This document shows positions 9,366-17,540 of a stretch of 64,000 bases of DNA, in pieces; the first letter of the stretch is position 1, and each line of letters starts with the position of its first letter. The DNA is from Burkholderiaceae bacterium (lineage in GTDB: Bacteria > Pseudomonadota > Gammaproteobacteria > Burkholderiales > Burkholderiaceae_C). The stretch spans positions 868,001-932,000 of the forward strand of contig CP126124.1 in the NCBI GenBank assembly GCA_030123545.1, in the 5' to 3' direction. A program made the position numbers and the translations under genes. The notes under the pieces were generated by a model. That model worked only from the letters and a program-made list of their open reading frames with translations, was not told where the DNA came from and made no database searches.

Positions 9366-11360
9366 ATGTCATCGTCATTCAGCCCCGCTGCCCCGCTGCT
9401 GGCGCTGCCGCGCCCGGCCAAGCGCATGGTCGTGGTCGCGGTCGACCTGCTGCTGTCGGTGGTCTCGGTCTGGATCGCGTTCTACCTGCGCATCGACCAG
9501 ACCGGGCTGCCGTTCGACCAGCAGTACTACGTGTACCTGCTGGCGCCGGCGCTGATGCTGCCGATCTTCATTCGCTTCGGGCTGTACCGCGCGATCTTCC
9601 GCTACACCGGCATGGCCGCGATGGCCAGCACCGCGAAAGCGATCGCGCTCTATGCGGCGCTGTTCTTTGCCGCGCTGCTCTATTTCCGGTGGGGCAGCGT
9701 GCCGCGCACGCTGGGGCTGATCCAGCCGCTGCTGCTGCTGTTGCTGGTCGGCGCAAGCCGGGCGATGGCGCGCTTCTGGCTTGCCGGGCTTGGCGGGCGT
9801 CGTCGTCCGTCCGAGGGCCGGATGCTGATCTACGGCGCCGGCGAAGCGGGGGTGCAGACCGCGCTCGCGCTCGGCGTGTCGCGCCAGTTCGCGGTGCTCG
9901 GCTTCATCGACGACGACGCGGCCAAGGCGGGCCAGACCATCAACGGCGTCGACATCATGGCCCCGGACGATGTTGCAGGCGCGGTCACCCGCATGGGCGT
10001 GACCGACATCCTGCTCGCGATGCCGTCACTGGCGCGCGCGCGGCGCAACGAGATCATCGCGAGCCTGAGCGCGCTGCCGGTGCACGTGCGCACGCTGCCG
10101 GGCCTGGGCGACCTCGCGGCGGGGCGGATCGAGGTCAAGGAGTTGCAGGAACTCGACGTGGAAGACCTGCTCGGCCGCGCGCCGGTGCCGCCCGACCCTG
10201 CGCTGCTCGCGCGCAACCTGACGGCCAAGACCGTACTCGTGACCGGCGCGGGCGGCAGCATAGGCGGCGAGCTGTGCCGCCAGATCGTGCGCGAGGGTCC
10301 GCGCGCGCTGGTGCTGGTCGACCACAACGAGTACGGCCTGTACGCGATTCACCGCGAGTTGCAGGCGCTGTGCGCGGACGTTGCGCCGTCGGTCAAGCTG
10401 GTGCCGCTGCTCGGCAGCGTGCGCAACCGTGACCGGATGCGCGAGATCTTCCGGTGCAGCCGGCCCGACACGGTCTACCACGCGGCGGCGTACAAGCATG
10501 TGCCGCTGGTCGAGGACAACCCGACCGAGGGGGTGCTGAACAACGTGATCGGCACGCTGAACCTCGCGCGCGTCGCGATCGAGTGCGGTGTCGGCGATTT
10601 CGTGCTGATCTCCACCGACAAGGCGGTGCGGCCGACCAACGTGATGGGCGCGACCAAGCGGGTCGCCGAGCAGGTGCTGCAGGCGCTCGCGGCGAGCCCA
10701 CGCGTCGGCTTCGCCGGGTTCGACGGCGAGGGCGGGTCCGAGCTTGCCAACCGCACCCGCTTTTCGATGGTTCGCTTCGGCAACGTGCTCGGCAGCAGCG
10801 GCAGCGTCGTGCCGCTGTTTCGCCGCCAGATTCAGGCCGGTGGCCCGCTGACCGTGACGCACGAAGAAGTCACGCGCTACTTCATGACGATTCCCGAGGC
10901 CGCGCAGCTCGTGCTGCAGGCCGGCGCGATGGCGGGCGGCGGCGACGTGTTCGTGCTCGACATGGGGCAGCCTGTGAAGATCGTCGATCTGGCGCGGCGC
11001 ATGGTGCATCTCTCCGGCCTGTCGCTGCGCGACGCGGCGCACCCCGAAGGCGATATCGAAATCCGCATCGTCGGGCTGCGGCCGGGCGAGAAGCTGTACG
11101 AGGAGCTGCTGATCGGCGACAACCCGGCGCCGACCGCGCACCCGCGCATCATGAAGGCGCAGGAGAGGTTCGTGCCGTGGCCCGATCTGGTGCCGCAACT
11201 GCACGAGATGCGGCTGGCTGCGAACCGCAGCGACCCGCAGGCGATCCGGCGCATTTTGATGCGGCTGGTCGATGGCTACACTCCCGAGGCGCGCCGCGCA
11301 GCGGAACCGGGAACGGAAAGCGCCGACCAGGAGGCCATGTTGGAAGCGAAGACTAAATGA
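9366..11360 (+). CDS. WbpM/CapD-type nucleotide-sugar 4,6-dehydratase
   Basis: The product has about 664 residues from ATG 9366 (ATG 9336 and GTG 9324 are also in frame). Residues 20-135 hold four membrane helices; a first Rossmann region follows (YGAGEAGVQTALAL), then the catalytic SDR domain with VTGAGGSIGGELCRQI and TDKAVRPTNVMGATKR. In this motif methionine replaces the usual catalytic tyrosine, as is normal for the WbpM/FlaA1 family. These enzymes convert UDP-GlcNAc to UDP-4-keto-6-deoxy sugars. It overlaps the following Wzz-like gene by 4 bp. Confidence 0.9.
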   Translation: MSSSFSPAAPLLALPRPAKRMVVVAVDLLLSVVSVWIAFYLRIDQTGLPFDQQYYVYLLAPALMLPIFIRFGLYRAIFRYTGMAAMASTAKAIALYAALFFAALLYFRWGSVPRTLGLIQPLLLLLLVGASRAMARFWLAGLGGRRRPSEGRMLIYGAGEAGVQTALALGVSRQFAVLGFIDDDAAKAGQTINGVDIMAPDDVAGAVTRMGVTDILLAMPSLARARRNEIIASLSALPVHVRTLPGLGDLAAGRIEVKELQELDVEDLLGRAPVPPDPALLARNLTAKTVLVTGAGGSIGGELCRQIVREGPRALVLVDHNEYGLYAIHRELQALCADVAPSVKLVPLLGSVRNRDRMREIFRCSRPDTVYHAAAYKHVPLVEDNPTEGVLNNVIGTLNLARVAIECGVGDFVLISTDKAVRPTNVMGATKRVAEQVLQALAASPRVGFAGFDGEGGSELANRTRFSMVRFGNVLGSSGSVVPLFRRQIQAGGPLTVTHEEVTRYFMTIPEAAQLVLQAGAMAGGGDVFVLDMGQPVKIVDLARRMVHLSGLSLRDAAHPEGDIEIRIVGLRPGEKLYEELLIGDNPAPTAHPRIMKAQERFVPWPDLVPQLHEMRLAANRSDPQAIRRILMRLVDGYTPEARRAAEPGTESADQEAMLEAKTK

Positions 11361-12514
11361 AGACAGCCGGGAAACTGATCACCGTCGCCGTCGCGGCCCT
11401 GGTCGGCGCCGCCGTCGGTGCGGCGCTCGGCTACGGCCCGCTGCTCAAGTACCGCTCCGAAGGCGTGCTCGCGATGGAAATGAGTCTGGCGGACTACAAG
11501 CGGTTCACCGAGGTTGCCGACGCGCCGGCCAATCTGCAGCGGTTGACGGCCGTGCTGCCGCCGCCGAAGCTGACCCCGAACGAAATGGCGCAGCTGGACG
11601 CGCAAGTCGCCCAGGGCCAGTGGCATACCGCTATCCCGAAGATTAGCAAGGCTGACGCCAGCAGCGTTCCTGATGCGCTAGTGCAGCCGGACGGCGACAA
11701 GCAGAACGTGTTTCTCGGCGTGAAGCTGGCGTATGTCGACCGCGATCCGGTGCGGGCCGCGCAACTGGCCACCTGGCTCGGCGGGTATTGGAGGGAAATG
11801 GCGGCGCACGCGGCCTTGCGCGAGGCAGTTCAGCGTTGGGCCGGCGCGAACCGGCAGTTTGCTGACCGGGTGCAGCAGCGCAGGCTGCAGTACCAGTTCG
11901 ACGTCGAGCAGGCCCAGGCGCGCGCGAAGGCGCTCGAGGCCATCGCGGCCCGCTATCCGGCGCCGTCGCGTGGCGCACGTAGCCTACGTGGCCCAAGTGG
12001 CGATGGCCAGGAAGTCGGGGTCACACGCAGCGGCGATGAAAGATTCATGCCGCCGCTGGACCAGGTGTTCGGCGCCGAATCGGAGGTGATCGACCTGCAG
12101 GGGCAGCTCAGACAACTGGAGCGCGAAGCCGAGCAGCAGGCCTTTGCCAAGCCGCTGATCGCCGAGGCGCAGGCCGCGCTGGACAAGACGGCCGGCGGGG
12201 CCGACGGCATGGTCAAGGTTTCCGAAATCGTCGCGCGGTTCGGCAAGGCTGCGAGCACCGATGCGGACAAGGAAATCCTGGCCTCGATGGCGGGCGACGT
12301 CTCGCAGATCAGCGCCCGCTTCCTGTCGCAATCCCGGTTCGTGGCCGAGCCGTCGGTGCCGAGCGTTCCCCAGCGACCGAGCCCGCGCACGGTGATCCTG
12401 CTCGGCGCGCTGCTGGCGGCCCTGCTCGGCGCCGCGTTCGTCTGGCGCGACCTGCTGGTTCGGGCGCTGTGGGAAGGCGACCGCGACGATACGAAAAAGG
12501 AAGGAACGGCATGA
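11357..12514 (+). CDS. Wzz-like polysaccharide chain-length/co-polymerase protein
   Basis: The 385-residue protein has one membrane helix near each end (about residues 6-28 and 344-362) around a long polar, partly coiled-coil periplasmic part, the topology of Wzz/PCP chain-length regulators. No C-terminal tyrosine-kinase domain is present. Similarity to classical Wzz is weak, so the call is by topology and context. At 11970-12008 the gene holds a 9-bp-periodic stretch that looks inserted without breaking the frame (see findings). Its stop overlaps the argB start (ATGA). Confidence 0.55.
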   Translation: MKTAGKLITVAVAALVGAAVGAALGYGPLLKYRSEGVLAMEMSLADYKRFTEVADAPANLQRLTAVLPPPKLTPNEMAQLDAQVAQGQWHTAIPKISKADASSVPDALVQPDGDKQNVFLGVKLAYVDRDPVRAAQLATWLGGYWREMAAHAALREAVQRWAGANRQFADRVQQRRLQYQFDVEQAQARAKALEAIAARYPAPSRGARSLRGPSGDGQEVGVTRSGDERFMPPLDQVFGAESEVIDLQGQLRQLEREAEQQAFAKPLIAEAQAALDKTAGGADGMVKVSEIVARFGKAASTDADKEILASMAGDVSQISARFLSQSRFVAEPSVPSVPQRPSPRTVILLGALLAALLGAAFVWRDLLVRALWEGDRDDTKKEGTA

Positions 12515-13401
12515 CCGACACCACGCCCATCGCGCCACGCGACAAGGCCGAAATCCTGGCCCAGGCGCTGCCGTACATCCGCAAGTTCCACGGCAAGACG
12601 CTGGTCATCAAGTACGGCGGCAACGCGATGACCGATCCGGAACTGCAGGCCGATTTCGCGGAAGACGTGGTGCTGCTCAAATTGGTCGGCATGAACCCGG
12701 TGGTGGTGCACGGCGGCGGCCCGCAGATCGAGGCGGCGTTGAAGCGCCTGGGCAAGAAGGGTGAGTTCGTGCAGGGCATGCGCGTGACCGACGCCGAGAC
12801 GATGGAAGTCGTCGAATGGGTGCTGGCCGGCGAGGTGCAGCAGGACATCGTCGGCCTGATCAACCAGGCCGGCGGCAAGGCAGTGGGCCTGACCGGACGC
12901 GATGGCGGGCTGATCCGCGCGCGCAAGCTGCGCATGGTCGACCATCAGGATCCGAACAAGGAGCACGACGTGGGCCAGGTCGGCGACATCGTTTCGATCG
13001 ACCCGGGCGTGGTGCGGGCGCTGCAGGGCGGCGCGTTCATCCCGGTGATCAGTCCGCTCGGTTTTGGCGAGGACAACGAGAGCTACAACATCAACGCCGA
13101 CGTGGTTGCCGGCAAGCTCGCCACGGTGCTGCAGGCGGAAAAGCTGGTGCTGCTGACGAACACGCCTGGCGTGCTCGACAAGAGCGGCAAGCTGCTGACG
13201 GATCTCACCGCGCGCGAGATCGACGCGCTGTTCGCCGACGGCACGATCTCGGGCGGCATGCTGCCGAAGATTGCCGGCGCGCTCGACGCGGCCAGGAGCG
13301 GCGTGAATTCGGTGCACATCATCGACGGCCGGGTGCCGCATTCGATGCTGCTTGAAATCCTGACCGATCAGGCGTACGGCACGATGATCCGCTCGCATTG
13401 A
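12511..13401 (+). CDS. argB: Acetylglutamate kinase
   Basis: The 296-residue protein phosphorylates N-acetylglutamate in the second step of arginine synthesis in the cytoplasm. It carries the amino-acid-kinase motifs VIKYGGNAMTD, VVVHGGGPQIE and the C-terminal SGGMLPKI loop. Start ATG 12511 was chosen over upstream in-frame codons because AAGGAAGGAA is correctly placed before it and because it overlaps the preceding stop by 4 bp. That overlap ties a core biosynthetic gene to the end of the exopolysaccharide operon; argB may also have its own promoter inside the Wzz-like gene, but none is obvious. Confidence 0.96.
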   Translation: MTDTTPIAPRDKAEILAQALPYIRKFHGKTLVIKYGGNAMTDPELQADFAEDVVLLKLVGMNPVVVHGGGPQIEAALKRLGKKGEFVQGMRVTDAETMEVVEWVLAGEVQQDIVGLINQAGGKAVGLTGRDGGLIRARKLRMVDHQDPNKEHDVGQVGDIVSIDPGVVRALQGGAFIPVISPLGFGEDNESYNINADVVAGKLATVLQAEKLVLLTNTPGVLDKSGKLLTDLTAREIDALFADGTISGGMLPKIAGALDAARSGVNSVHIIDGRVPHSMLLEILTDQAYGTMIRSH

Positions 13402-13618
13402 CGTGGACCACCCCCAGGCTGCGCGCACTGCGTGTCGCTTCGCCAACCCCCTCGAGGGGGCACCGCCAGCGGGCCGGCAAAGCCGGACCCGCGGCGGTTG
13501 CTGGCATGGCCTGCTCCGCGGCCTTTGGTGCCTTTGGGTTTGATGCGGCGTGGGCGGCACGCAGCGCAATGGGGCACTTGGGGGCGGGCGGATTCCCTGT
13601 AAACCTGGCCTGACCCTA
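13402..13618. repeat. Intergenic repeat-like DNA with two hairpins after argB
   Basis: This stretch of about 220 bases holds no credible gene. A 14-bp palindrome CCCCCTCGAGGGGG lies at 13447-13460. A second stem-loop, GCGGGCCGGC-AAA-GCCGG-A-CCCGC, lies at 13469-13492. The text around them (CCCCCAGGCT...GCTTCGCC) resembles the mosaic intergenic repeat common in Comamonadaceae chromosomes, judged from memory. The hairpins could end argB transcription, although no U-tract follows. Confidence 0.5.
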
Positions 13619-13627
13619 TGCGAGAAT
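13619..13627 (+). promoter_or_regulatory. Extended -10 promoter element of slmA
   Basis: The 9-mer TGCGAGAAT (extended TG-n plus hexamer GAGAAT) lies 26 nt before the chosen slmA start. The identical 9-mer occurs just before pyrC and hslV, which supports its being a promoter element. No convincing -35 box is seen. Confidence 0.45.
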
Positions 13628-13653
13628 GGCCCGCCATACAGGCTGTCACGACC

Positions 13654-14313
13654 ATGTCCGCCGGCGAGCCCAACATGCCTTCCGATGCCGACCTCGCTGC
13701 CGAGGTCCAGGTCGCTCCGGTGCGCCGCCGCGCGAAGCCGGGCGAGCGGCGCGTGCAGATCCTGCAGGCGCTCGCCGGCATGCTCGAGCAGCCGGGCGCC
13801 GAGCGCATCACCACCGCCGCGCTGGCGGCGCGGCTCGAGGTGAGCGAAGCCGCGCTGTACCGGCATTTCGCGAGCAAGGCGCAGATGTTCGAGGGACTGA
13901 TCGAGTTCATCGAGCAGACCGTGTTCTCGCTGGTGAACCAGATTACCGAGCGGGAAGCGGAAGGCTCCGACGCCGGCCTCCGGCAGGCGGGACGCGTGGT
14001 GCAGATGCTGATCCAGTTCGGCGAGAAGAACCCGGGCATGACGCGGGTGATGGTCGGCGACGCGTTGGTGTTCGAGCACGAGCGGCTGCAGCAGCGCATG
14101 AATCAGTTCTTCGACAAGATCGAAGCTACGCTGCGCCAGTGCCTGCGCGGTGCGATGGACGCCGGCGGCTCGGCGACGCCAACCGCGGACGCGCAGGTGC
14201 GCGCGTCCGCGCTGACCGCGTTCACGGTCGGGCGGCTGCAGCGTTTCGCCCGTTCCGGCTTCAAGCGGATTCCGTCCGAGCAGTTGGAAGCGAGTCTGGC
14301 GCTGATGCTCTGA
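13654..14313 (+). CDS. slmA: Nucleoid occlusion factor SlmA (TetR family)
   Basis: The 219-residue protein has an N-terminal TetR-type helix-turn-helix (about residues 30-75: RRVQILQALAGMLE, then ITTAALAARLEVSEAALYRHF), followed by SKAQMFEGLIEFIEQ, which is characteristic of SlmA. SlmA binds specific chromosomal sites and blocks FtsZ ring assembly over the nucleoid. ATG 13654 gives a typical N-terminus; ATG 13618 and 13675 are alternatives, and none has a clear ribosome-binding site. argB followed by slmA is a recurrent order in this group. Confidence 0.88.
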   Translation: MSAGEPNMPSDADLAAEVQVAPVRRRAKPGERRVQILQALAGMLEQPGAERITTAALAARLEVSEAALYRHFASKAQMFEGLIEFIEQTVFSLVNQITEREAEGSDAGLRQAGRVVQMLIQFGEKNPGMTRVMVGDALVFEHERLQQRMNQFFDKIEATLRQCLRGAMDAGGSATPTADAQVRASALTAFTVGRLQRFARSGFKRIPSEQLEASLALML

Positions 14314-14474
14314 CGGGCCGGCGGCGGCACCGTCGGCCGTCGCCGGCAACCACGGGATCGGCGGCGCGGTTGCAGCGCGCGGTGCGCGGACGAAAGCGGC
14401 GCTTCCAGTCGTGCTCTGTCCGAACCCGTTACGTTTCGATACCCCTCGAATCGAGTGGCCTCGACGAACCCGTG

Positions 14475-14494
14475 CAGAATCGAACGATCGTTCG
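14475..14494 (+). promoter_or_regulatory. Promoter and palindromic operator of the TetR-type regulator
   Basis: The hexamer CAGAAT (14475-14480, inside TGCAGAAT) is directly followed by a perfect 14-bp palindrome, CGAACGATCGTTCG (14481-14494). The expected transcription start falls within the palindrome, so a bound dimer would block initiation; autorepression by the next gene is the simple reading. A second near-palindrome, CTCGAATCGAG, lies about 30 bp upstream. The remainder of 14314-14506 shows no gene. Confidence 0.55.
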
Positions 14495-14506
14495 TTTTTG
14501 AAAATC

Positions 14507-15226
14507 ATGGCCAGTTCCACCGTCACCCGCAGACCGCCGCGCGCCGCAATGCGGCGGGACGGTGTGCAGGGCGCGCCGCCGAAAGGCCAGCAGACCAAGG
14601 CGGCGATCGTCCAGGCCGCGCTGGCGCTGGCAACGCAGTACGGACTGGAAGGCCTGTCGATCGGCGCACTCGCGGACGCGATGCACATGAGCAAGTCGGG
14701 CGTGTTCGCGCATTTCGGCTCGCGCGAGGAACTGCAGATTTCGGTGATCCGCGAATACCATGCCCGCTTCGAGCGCGAAGTGTTCGCGCCCGCGCTGCGC
14801 GAGCCGCGCGGGCTGCCGCGGCTCGCCGCGCTGTTCGCGAACTGGATGCGGCGCACCTCGGCCGAGATCGATTCCGGGTGCCTGTACATCAGCGGCGCGG
14901 TCGAGTTCGATGACCGGCCCGGACCGGTGCGCGACGCGCTGGCCGACTCGGTGCGCACCTGGCTGGCCGCGGTGCATCGCGCGGTGCAGCAGGCGCAGCA
15001 GACCGGCGAACTGCGCGCCGACGCCGATGCGCGCCAGATCGCGTTCGAGATACACGGCCTGATCCTGGCGGTGCACAACGAAGCGCGCTTTCTGAAGGTT
15101 CCCGGCTCGGTCGCGCGCGCGAACGCGGGCTTCGAGCGCCTGCTGCGCCAGTACGGCGCGAGCGACGCGCCGGCGGCCGGCCGCGACGCGGCGCCCTCTG
15201 TCATCCATCCATCCGACAAGGAGTAA
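14507..15226 (+). CDS. TetR family regulator of the adjacent acyl-CoA genes
   Basis: The 239-residue protein has an N-terminal helix-turn-helix (TKAAIVQAALALATQYG, then GLSIGALADAMHMSKSGVFAHF) and an alpha-helical ligand domain without recognised signature. ATG 14507 was chosen because upstream in-frame codons lie beyond the promoter; no good ribosome-binding site precedes it. A palindromic operator sits immediately upstream and the acyl-CoA dehydrogenase starts 5 bp downstream, its ribosome-binding site AAGGAG lying in the last codons of this gene. The likely role is an acyl-CoA-responsive repressor of beta-oxidation genes, by analogy with PsrA/FadR-type TetR proteins; the ligand is inferred. 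Confidence 0.75.
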   Translation: MASSTVTRRPPRAAMRRDGVQGAPPKGQQTKAAIVQAALALATQYGLEGLSIGALADAMHMSKSGVFAHFGSREELQISVIREYHARFEREVFAPALREPRGLPRLAALFANWMRRTSAEIDSGCLYISGAVEFDDRPGPVRDALADSVRTWLAAVHRAVQQAQQTGELRADADARQIAFEIHGLILAVHNEARFLKVPGSVARANAGFERLLRQYGASDAPAAGRDAAPSVIHPSDKE

Positions 15227-15231
15227 CCCCC

Positions 15232-17028
15232 ATGCCCAGCTACACCCCGCCGTTGCGCGACATGCAGTTCGTGCTGAATGAACTGCTCGATGTGGGCGCC
15301 GAGTATCAGGCGATGCCCCGGCACGCCGACGTCGATGCCGACACCATCGCCGCGGTGCTCGAGGAAGCCGGCAAGTTCGCGTCGCAGGTGCTGTTTCCGC
15401 TGAACATCAGCGGCGACACCGAAGGCTGCAAGCTCGATCCGCAGACGCATGCGGTGACCACGCCGAATGGGTTCAAGGAGGCCTACGCGCAGTACGTCGA
15501 AGGCGGCTGGCCCGCGCTCAGCACCGATCCGGAATACGGCGGCCAGGGGTTGCCGGTGGTGGTCAACCAGTGCCTGTTCGAGATGCTCAACAGCGCGAAC
15601 CAGGCCTGGACCATGTATCCGGGCCTGACCCGCGCCGCGCTCGAAGCGCTGCATGCGAACGGCAGCGACGAACAGAAGAAGCTGTACTTGCCCAAGCTCG
15701 CGAGCGGCGAGTGGACCGGCACCATGTGCCTGACCGAGCCGCATTGCGGCACCGACTTAGGGTTGCTGCGCACCAAGGCCGAACCGCAGGTGGACGGCAG
15801 CTACAAACTCACCGGCAACAAGATCTTCATCTCCGCCGGCGAGAACGACTTCGCCGCGAACATCGTGCACCTGGTGCTCGCGCGCCTGCCCGACGCGCCG
15901 CAGGGCAGCAAGGGCATCAGCCTGTTCGTCGTGCCGAAGTTCCTGGTGAAAGCGGACGGCAGCCTGGGCGAGCGCAACGGTATCTACTGCGCCGGCATCG
16001 AGCACAAGATGGGCATCCACGGCAACGCGACCTGCCAGATGGTGCTCGAAGGCGCGGTCGGGCAACTGGTCGGCCAGCCGAACAAGGGACTGGCCGCGAT
16101 GTTCGTGATGATGAACGCGGCGCGGCTGGGCGTGGGCGGCCAGTCGCTCGGCCTGACCGAGGTCGCGTACCAGAACGCGCTGGCCTACGCGAAGGACCGC
16201 ATCCAGGGCCGCGCGCTGAGCGGCCCGAAGGACAAATCCAAGCCGGCTGACTCGATCCTGGTGCACCCTGACGTGCGCAAGATGCTGCTGACCGCGCGCG
16301 CCTATGCCGAGGGCGGGCGCGCGCTCGCGCTGTACTGCGCGTTGCTGATCGACCGCGAGGAGAACCACCCGGACGAGCAGGTGCGCAAGGACTCGGGCGA
16401 ACTCGTCGCGCTGCTGACGCCGATCGTCAAGGCGTTCCTGACCGACAACGGCTGGACCGCGACCTCGGCCTGCATGCAGGTGTTCGGCGGCCATGGCTAC
16501 ATCAAGGAATGGGGCATGGAGCAGTACGTGCGCGATGCCCGCATCAACCTGATCTACGAGGGCACGAACACGGTTCAGTCGCTCGATCTGCTGGGCCGCA
16601 AGGTGCTCGGCAACAACGGCGCGTCGCTGAAGAAGTTCGGCAAGCTGGTCGCCGCGCTGATCGAGGAAGAAGGCGTGAACGAGAAGATGGCCGAGTTCAT
16701 CAACCCGCTGGCCGTGCTCGGCGAGCAGTTGCCGAAGTTCACCACCGAGATCGGCTTCAAGGCGATGCAGAACCCGGAAGAAGTCGGCGCCGCCGCCAGC
16801 GACTACCTGCGCGTCGCCGGGCACCTGGTGTTCGGCTACTTCTGGGCGCGCATGGCGCAGATCGCGCTGCGCCAGATCGCCGCCGGCAACAAGGATCCGT
16901 TCTACGCGGCCAAGCTGCAGACCGCGCGCTTTTATTTCGCGCGGCTGTTCCCCGAGACGGCTTCGCTGATGCGGACCGCGCGTTCCGGCGCCGCGGTGCT
17001 GCTCGACACCGACGCGGCGCTGGCCTGA
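15232..17028 (+). CDS. Acyl-CoA dehydrogenase (long form, about 600 aa)
   Basis: The 598-residue flavoenzyme makes trans-2-enoyl-CoA from acyl-CoA. It shows CLTEPHCGTDLGLLRTKA (FAD/substrate loop), GNKIFISAGEND, CMQVFGGHGYIKEW and the catalytic glutamate in YEGTN near residues 441-445. It also has the extra C-terminal helical domain typical of the 590-600 residue bacterial group. AAGGAG lies 8 nt before the ATG. It probably begins the fatty-acid degradation operon under the TetR regulator next door. Confidence 0.93.
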   Translation: MPSYTPPLRDMQFVLNELLDVGAEYQAMPRHADVDADTIAAVLEEAGKFASQVLFPLNISGDTEGCKLDPQTHAVTTPNGFKEAYAQYVEGGWPALSTDPEYGGQGLPVVVNQCLFEMLNSANQAWTMYPGLTRAALEALHANGSDEQKKLYLPKLASGEWTGTMCLTEPHCGTDLGLLRTKAEPQVDGSYKLTGNKIFISAGENDFAANIVHLVLARLPDAPQGSKGISLFVVPKFLVKADGSLGERNGIYCAGIEHKMGIHGNATCQMVLEGAVGQLVGQPNKGLAAMFVMMNAARLGVGGQSLGLTEVAYQNALAYAKDRIQGRALSGPKDKSKPADSILVHPDVRKMLLTARAYAEGGRALALYCALLIDREENHPDEQVRKDSGELVALLTPIVKAFLTDNGWTATSACMQVFGGHGYIKEWGMEQYVRDARINLIYEGTNTVQSLDLLGRKVLGNNGASLKKFGKLVAALIEEEGVNEKMAEFINPLAVLGEQLPKFTTEIGFKAMQNPEEVGAAASDYLRVAGHLVFGYFWARMAQIALRQIAAGNKDPFYAAKLQTARFYFARLFPETASLMRTARSGAAVLLDTDAALA

Positions 17029-17076
17029 TCGCCGCGCAGATGCTGAAAATCAATGCATTTTGTTGCCATAGCCCAT

Positions 17077-17514
17077 ATGAAATCTGTACTTATAGCTATT
17101 ATTTTAGGAGCATCTGCGAACCTTGCGCTGGCGCAGGCGACGCCGGCCGGGCTGTGGAAAACGATAGACGACAGCACCAACGCCGCCAAGTCGCTGGTGC
17201 GCATCACCGACCAGGACGGGGTCTACACCGGCACCATCGACAAGCTGCTCGACCCCAAGACCAAGCCCGACGCGGTCTGCGACAAATGCACCGACGAGCG
17301 CAAGGGCAAGCCGCTGGTGGGCCTCGTGATCCTGCGCAACATGAAGCAGGACGCCGATGACAAGGGTGTCTGGGACGGCGGCGACATTCTCGATCCGAAC
17401 AACGGCAAGGTGTACCGCGCGCGGCTGAAACCCGTCGACGGCGGCGCGAAGCTCGAGGTGCGCGGATATATCGGCCCGTTCTTCCGCACCCAGGTCTGGC
17501 AGCGCGTCGAATGA
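17077..17514 (+). CDS. Secreted DUF2147 protein
   Basis: The 145-residue protein starts at ATG 17077 with a signal peptide ending near LALA|QATPAGLWK; the mature part matches DUF2147 (GLWKTIDD, VWDGGDILDPNNGKVYRARL, a final W-x-R). DUF2147 proteins are small periplasmic or extracellular beta-barrel-like domains of unknown function. The hydrophobic core of the signal peptide (SVLIAIILG) is encoded by a copy of the AT-rich family repeat (17091-17107), so the export signal or the start may be a recent acquisition. Its stop is within 1 bp of an alternative start of the next gene. It interrupts an otherwise metabolic operon. Confidence 0.75.
   Translation: MKSVLIAIILGASANLALAQATPAGLWKTIDDSTNAAKSLVRITDQDGVYTGTIDKLLDPKTKPDAVCDKCTDERKGKPLVGLVILRNMKQDADDKGVWDGGDILDPNNGKVYRARLKPVDGGAKLEVRGYIGPFFRTQVWQRVE
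17091..17107. repeat. AT-rich family repeat, copy 1 (inside signal-peptide codons)
   Basis: The sequence TATAGCTATTATTTTAG matches one strand of the element best preserved at 37953-37973 (TAGCTAT arms around an A-rich loop). It is far more AT-rich than its surroundings and lies within the DUF2147 coding sequence, in frame. Confidence 0.6.
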
Positions 17515-17540
17515 CGCATCCCCACTCACCGGATCACCTC

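Noticed and set aside
13398..13613. 71-codon open frame after argB
   Set aside because: It lies over the hairpin-rich intergenic repeat, has no ribosome-binding site and no recognisable sequence.
11953..15744. Open frame of 1263 codons on the minus strand
   Set aside because: It runs antisense through parts of the Wzz-like gene, argB, slmA, the TetR gene and the acyl-CoA dehydrogenase, all clear genes; GC-rich codon usage keeps the antisense frame open.
17053..17076. Upstream ATG for the DUF2147 gene
   Set aside because: The start at 17077 gives a proper signal peptide, whereas the longer form puts MHFVAIAH before it.
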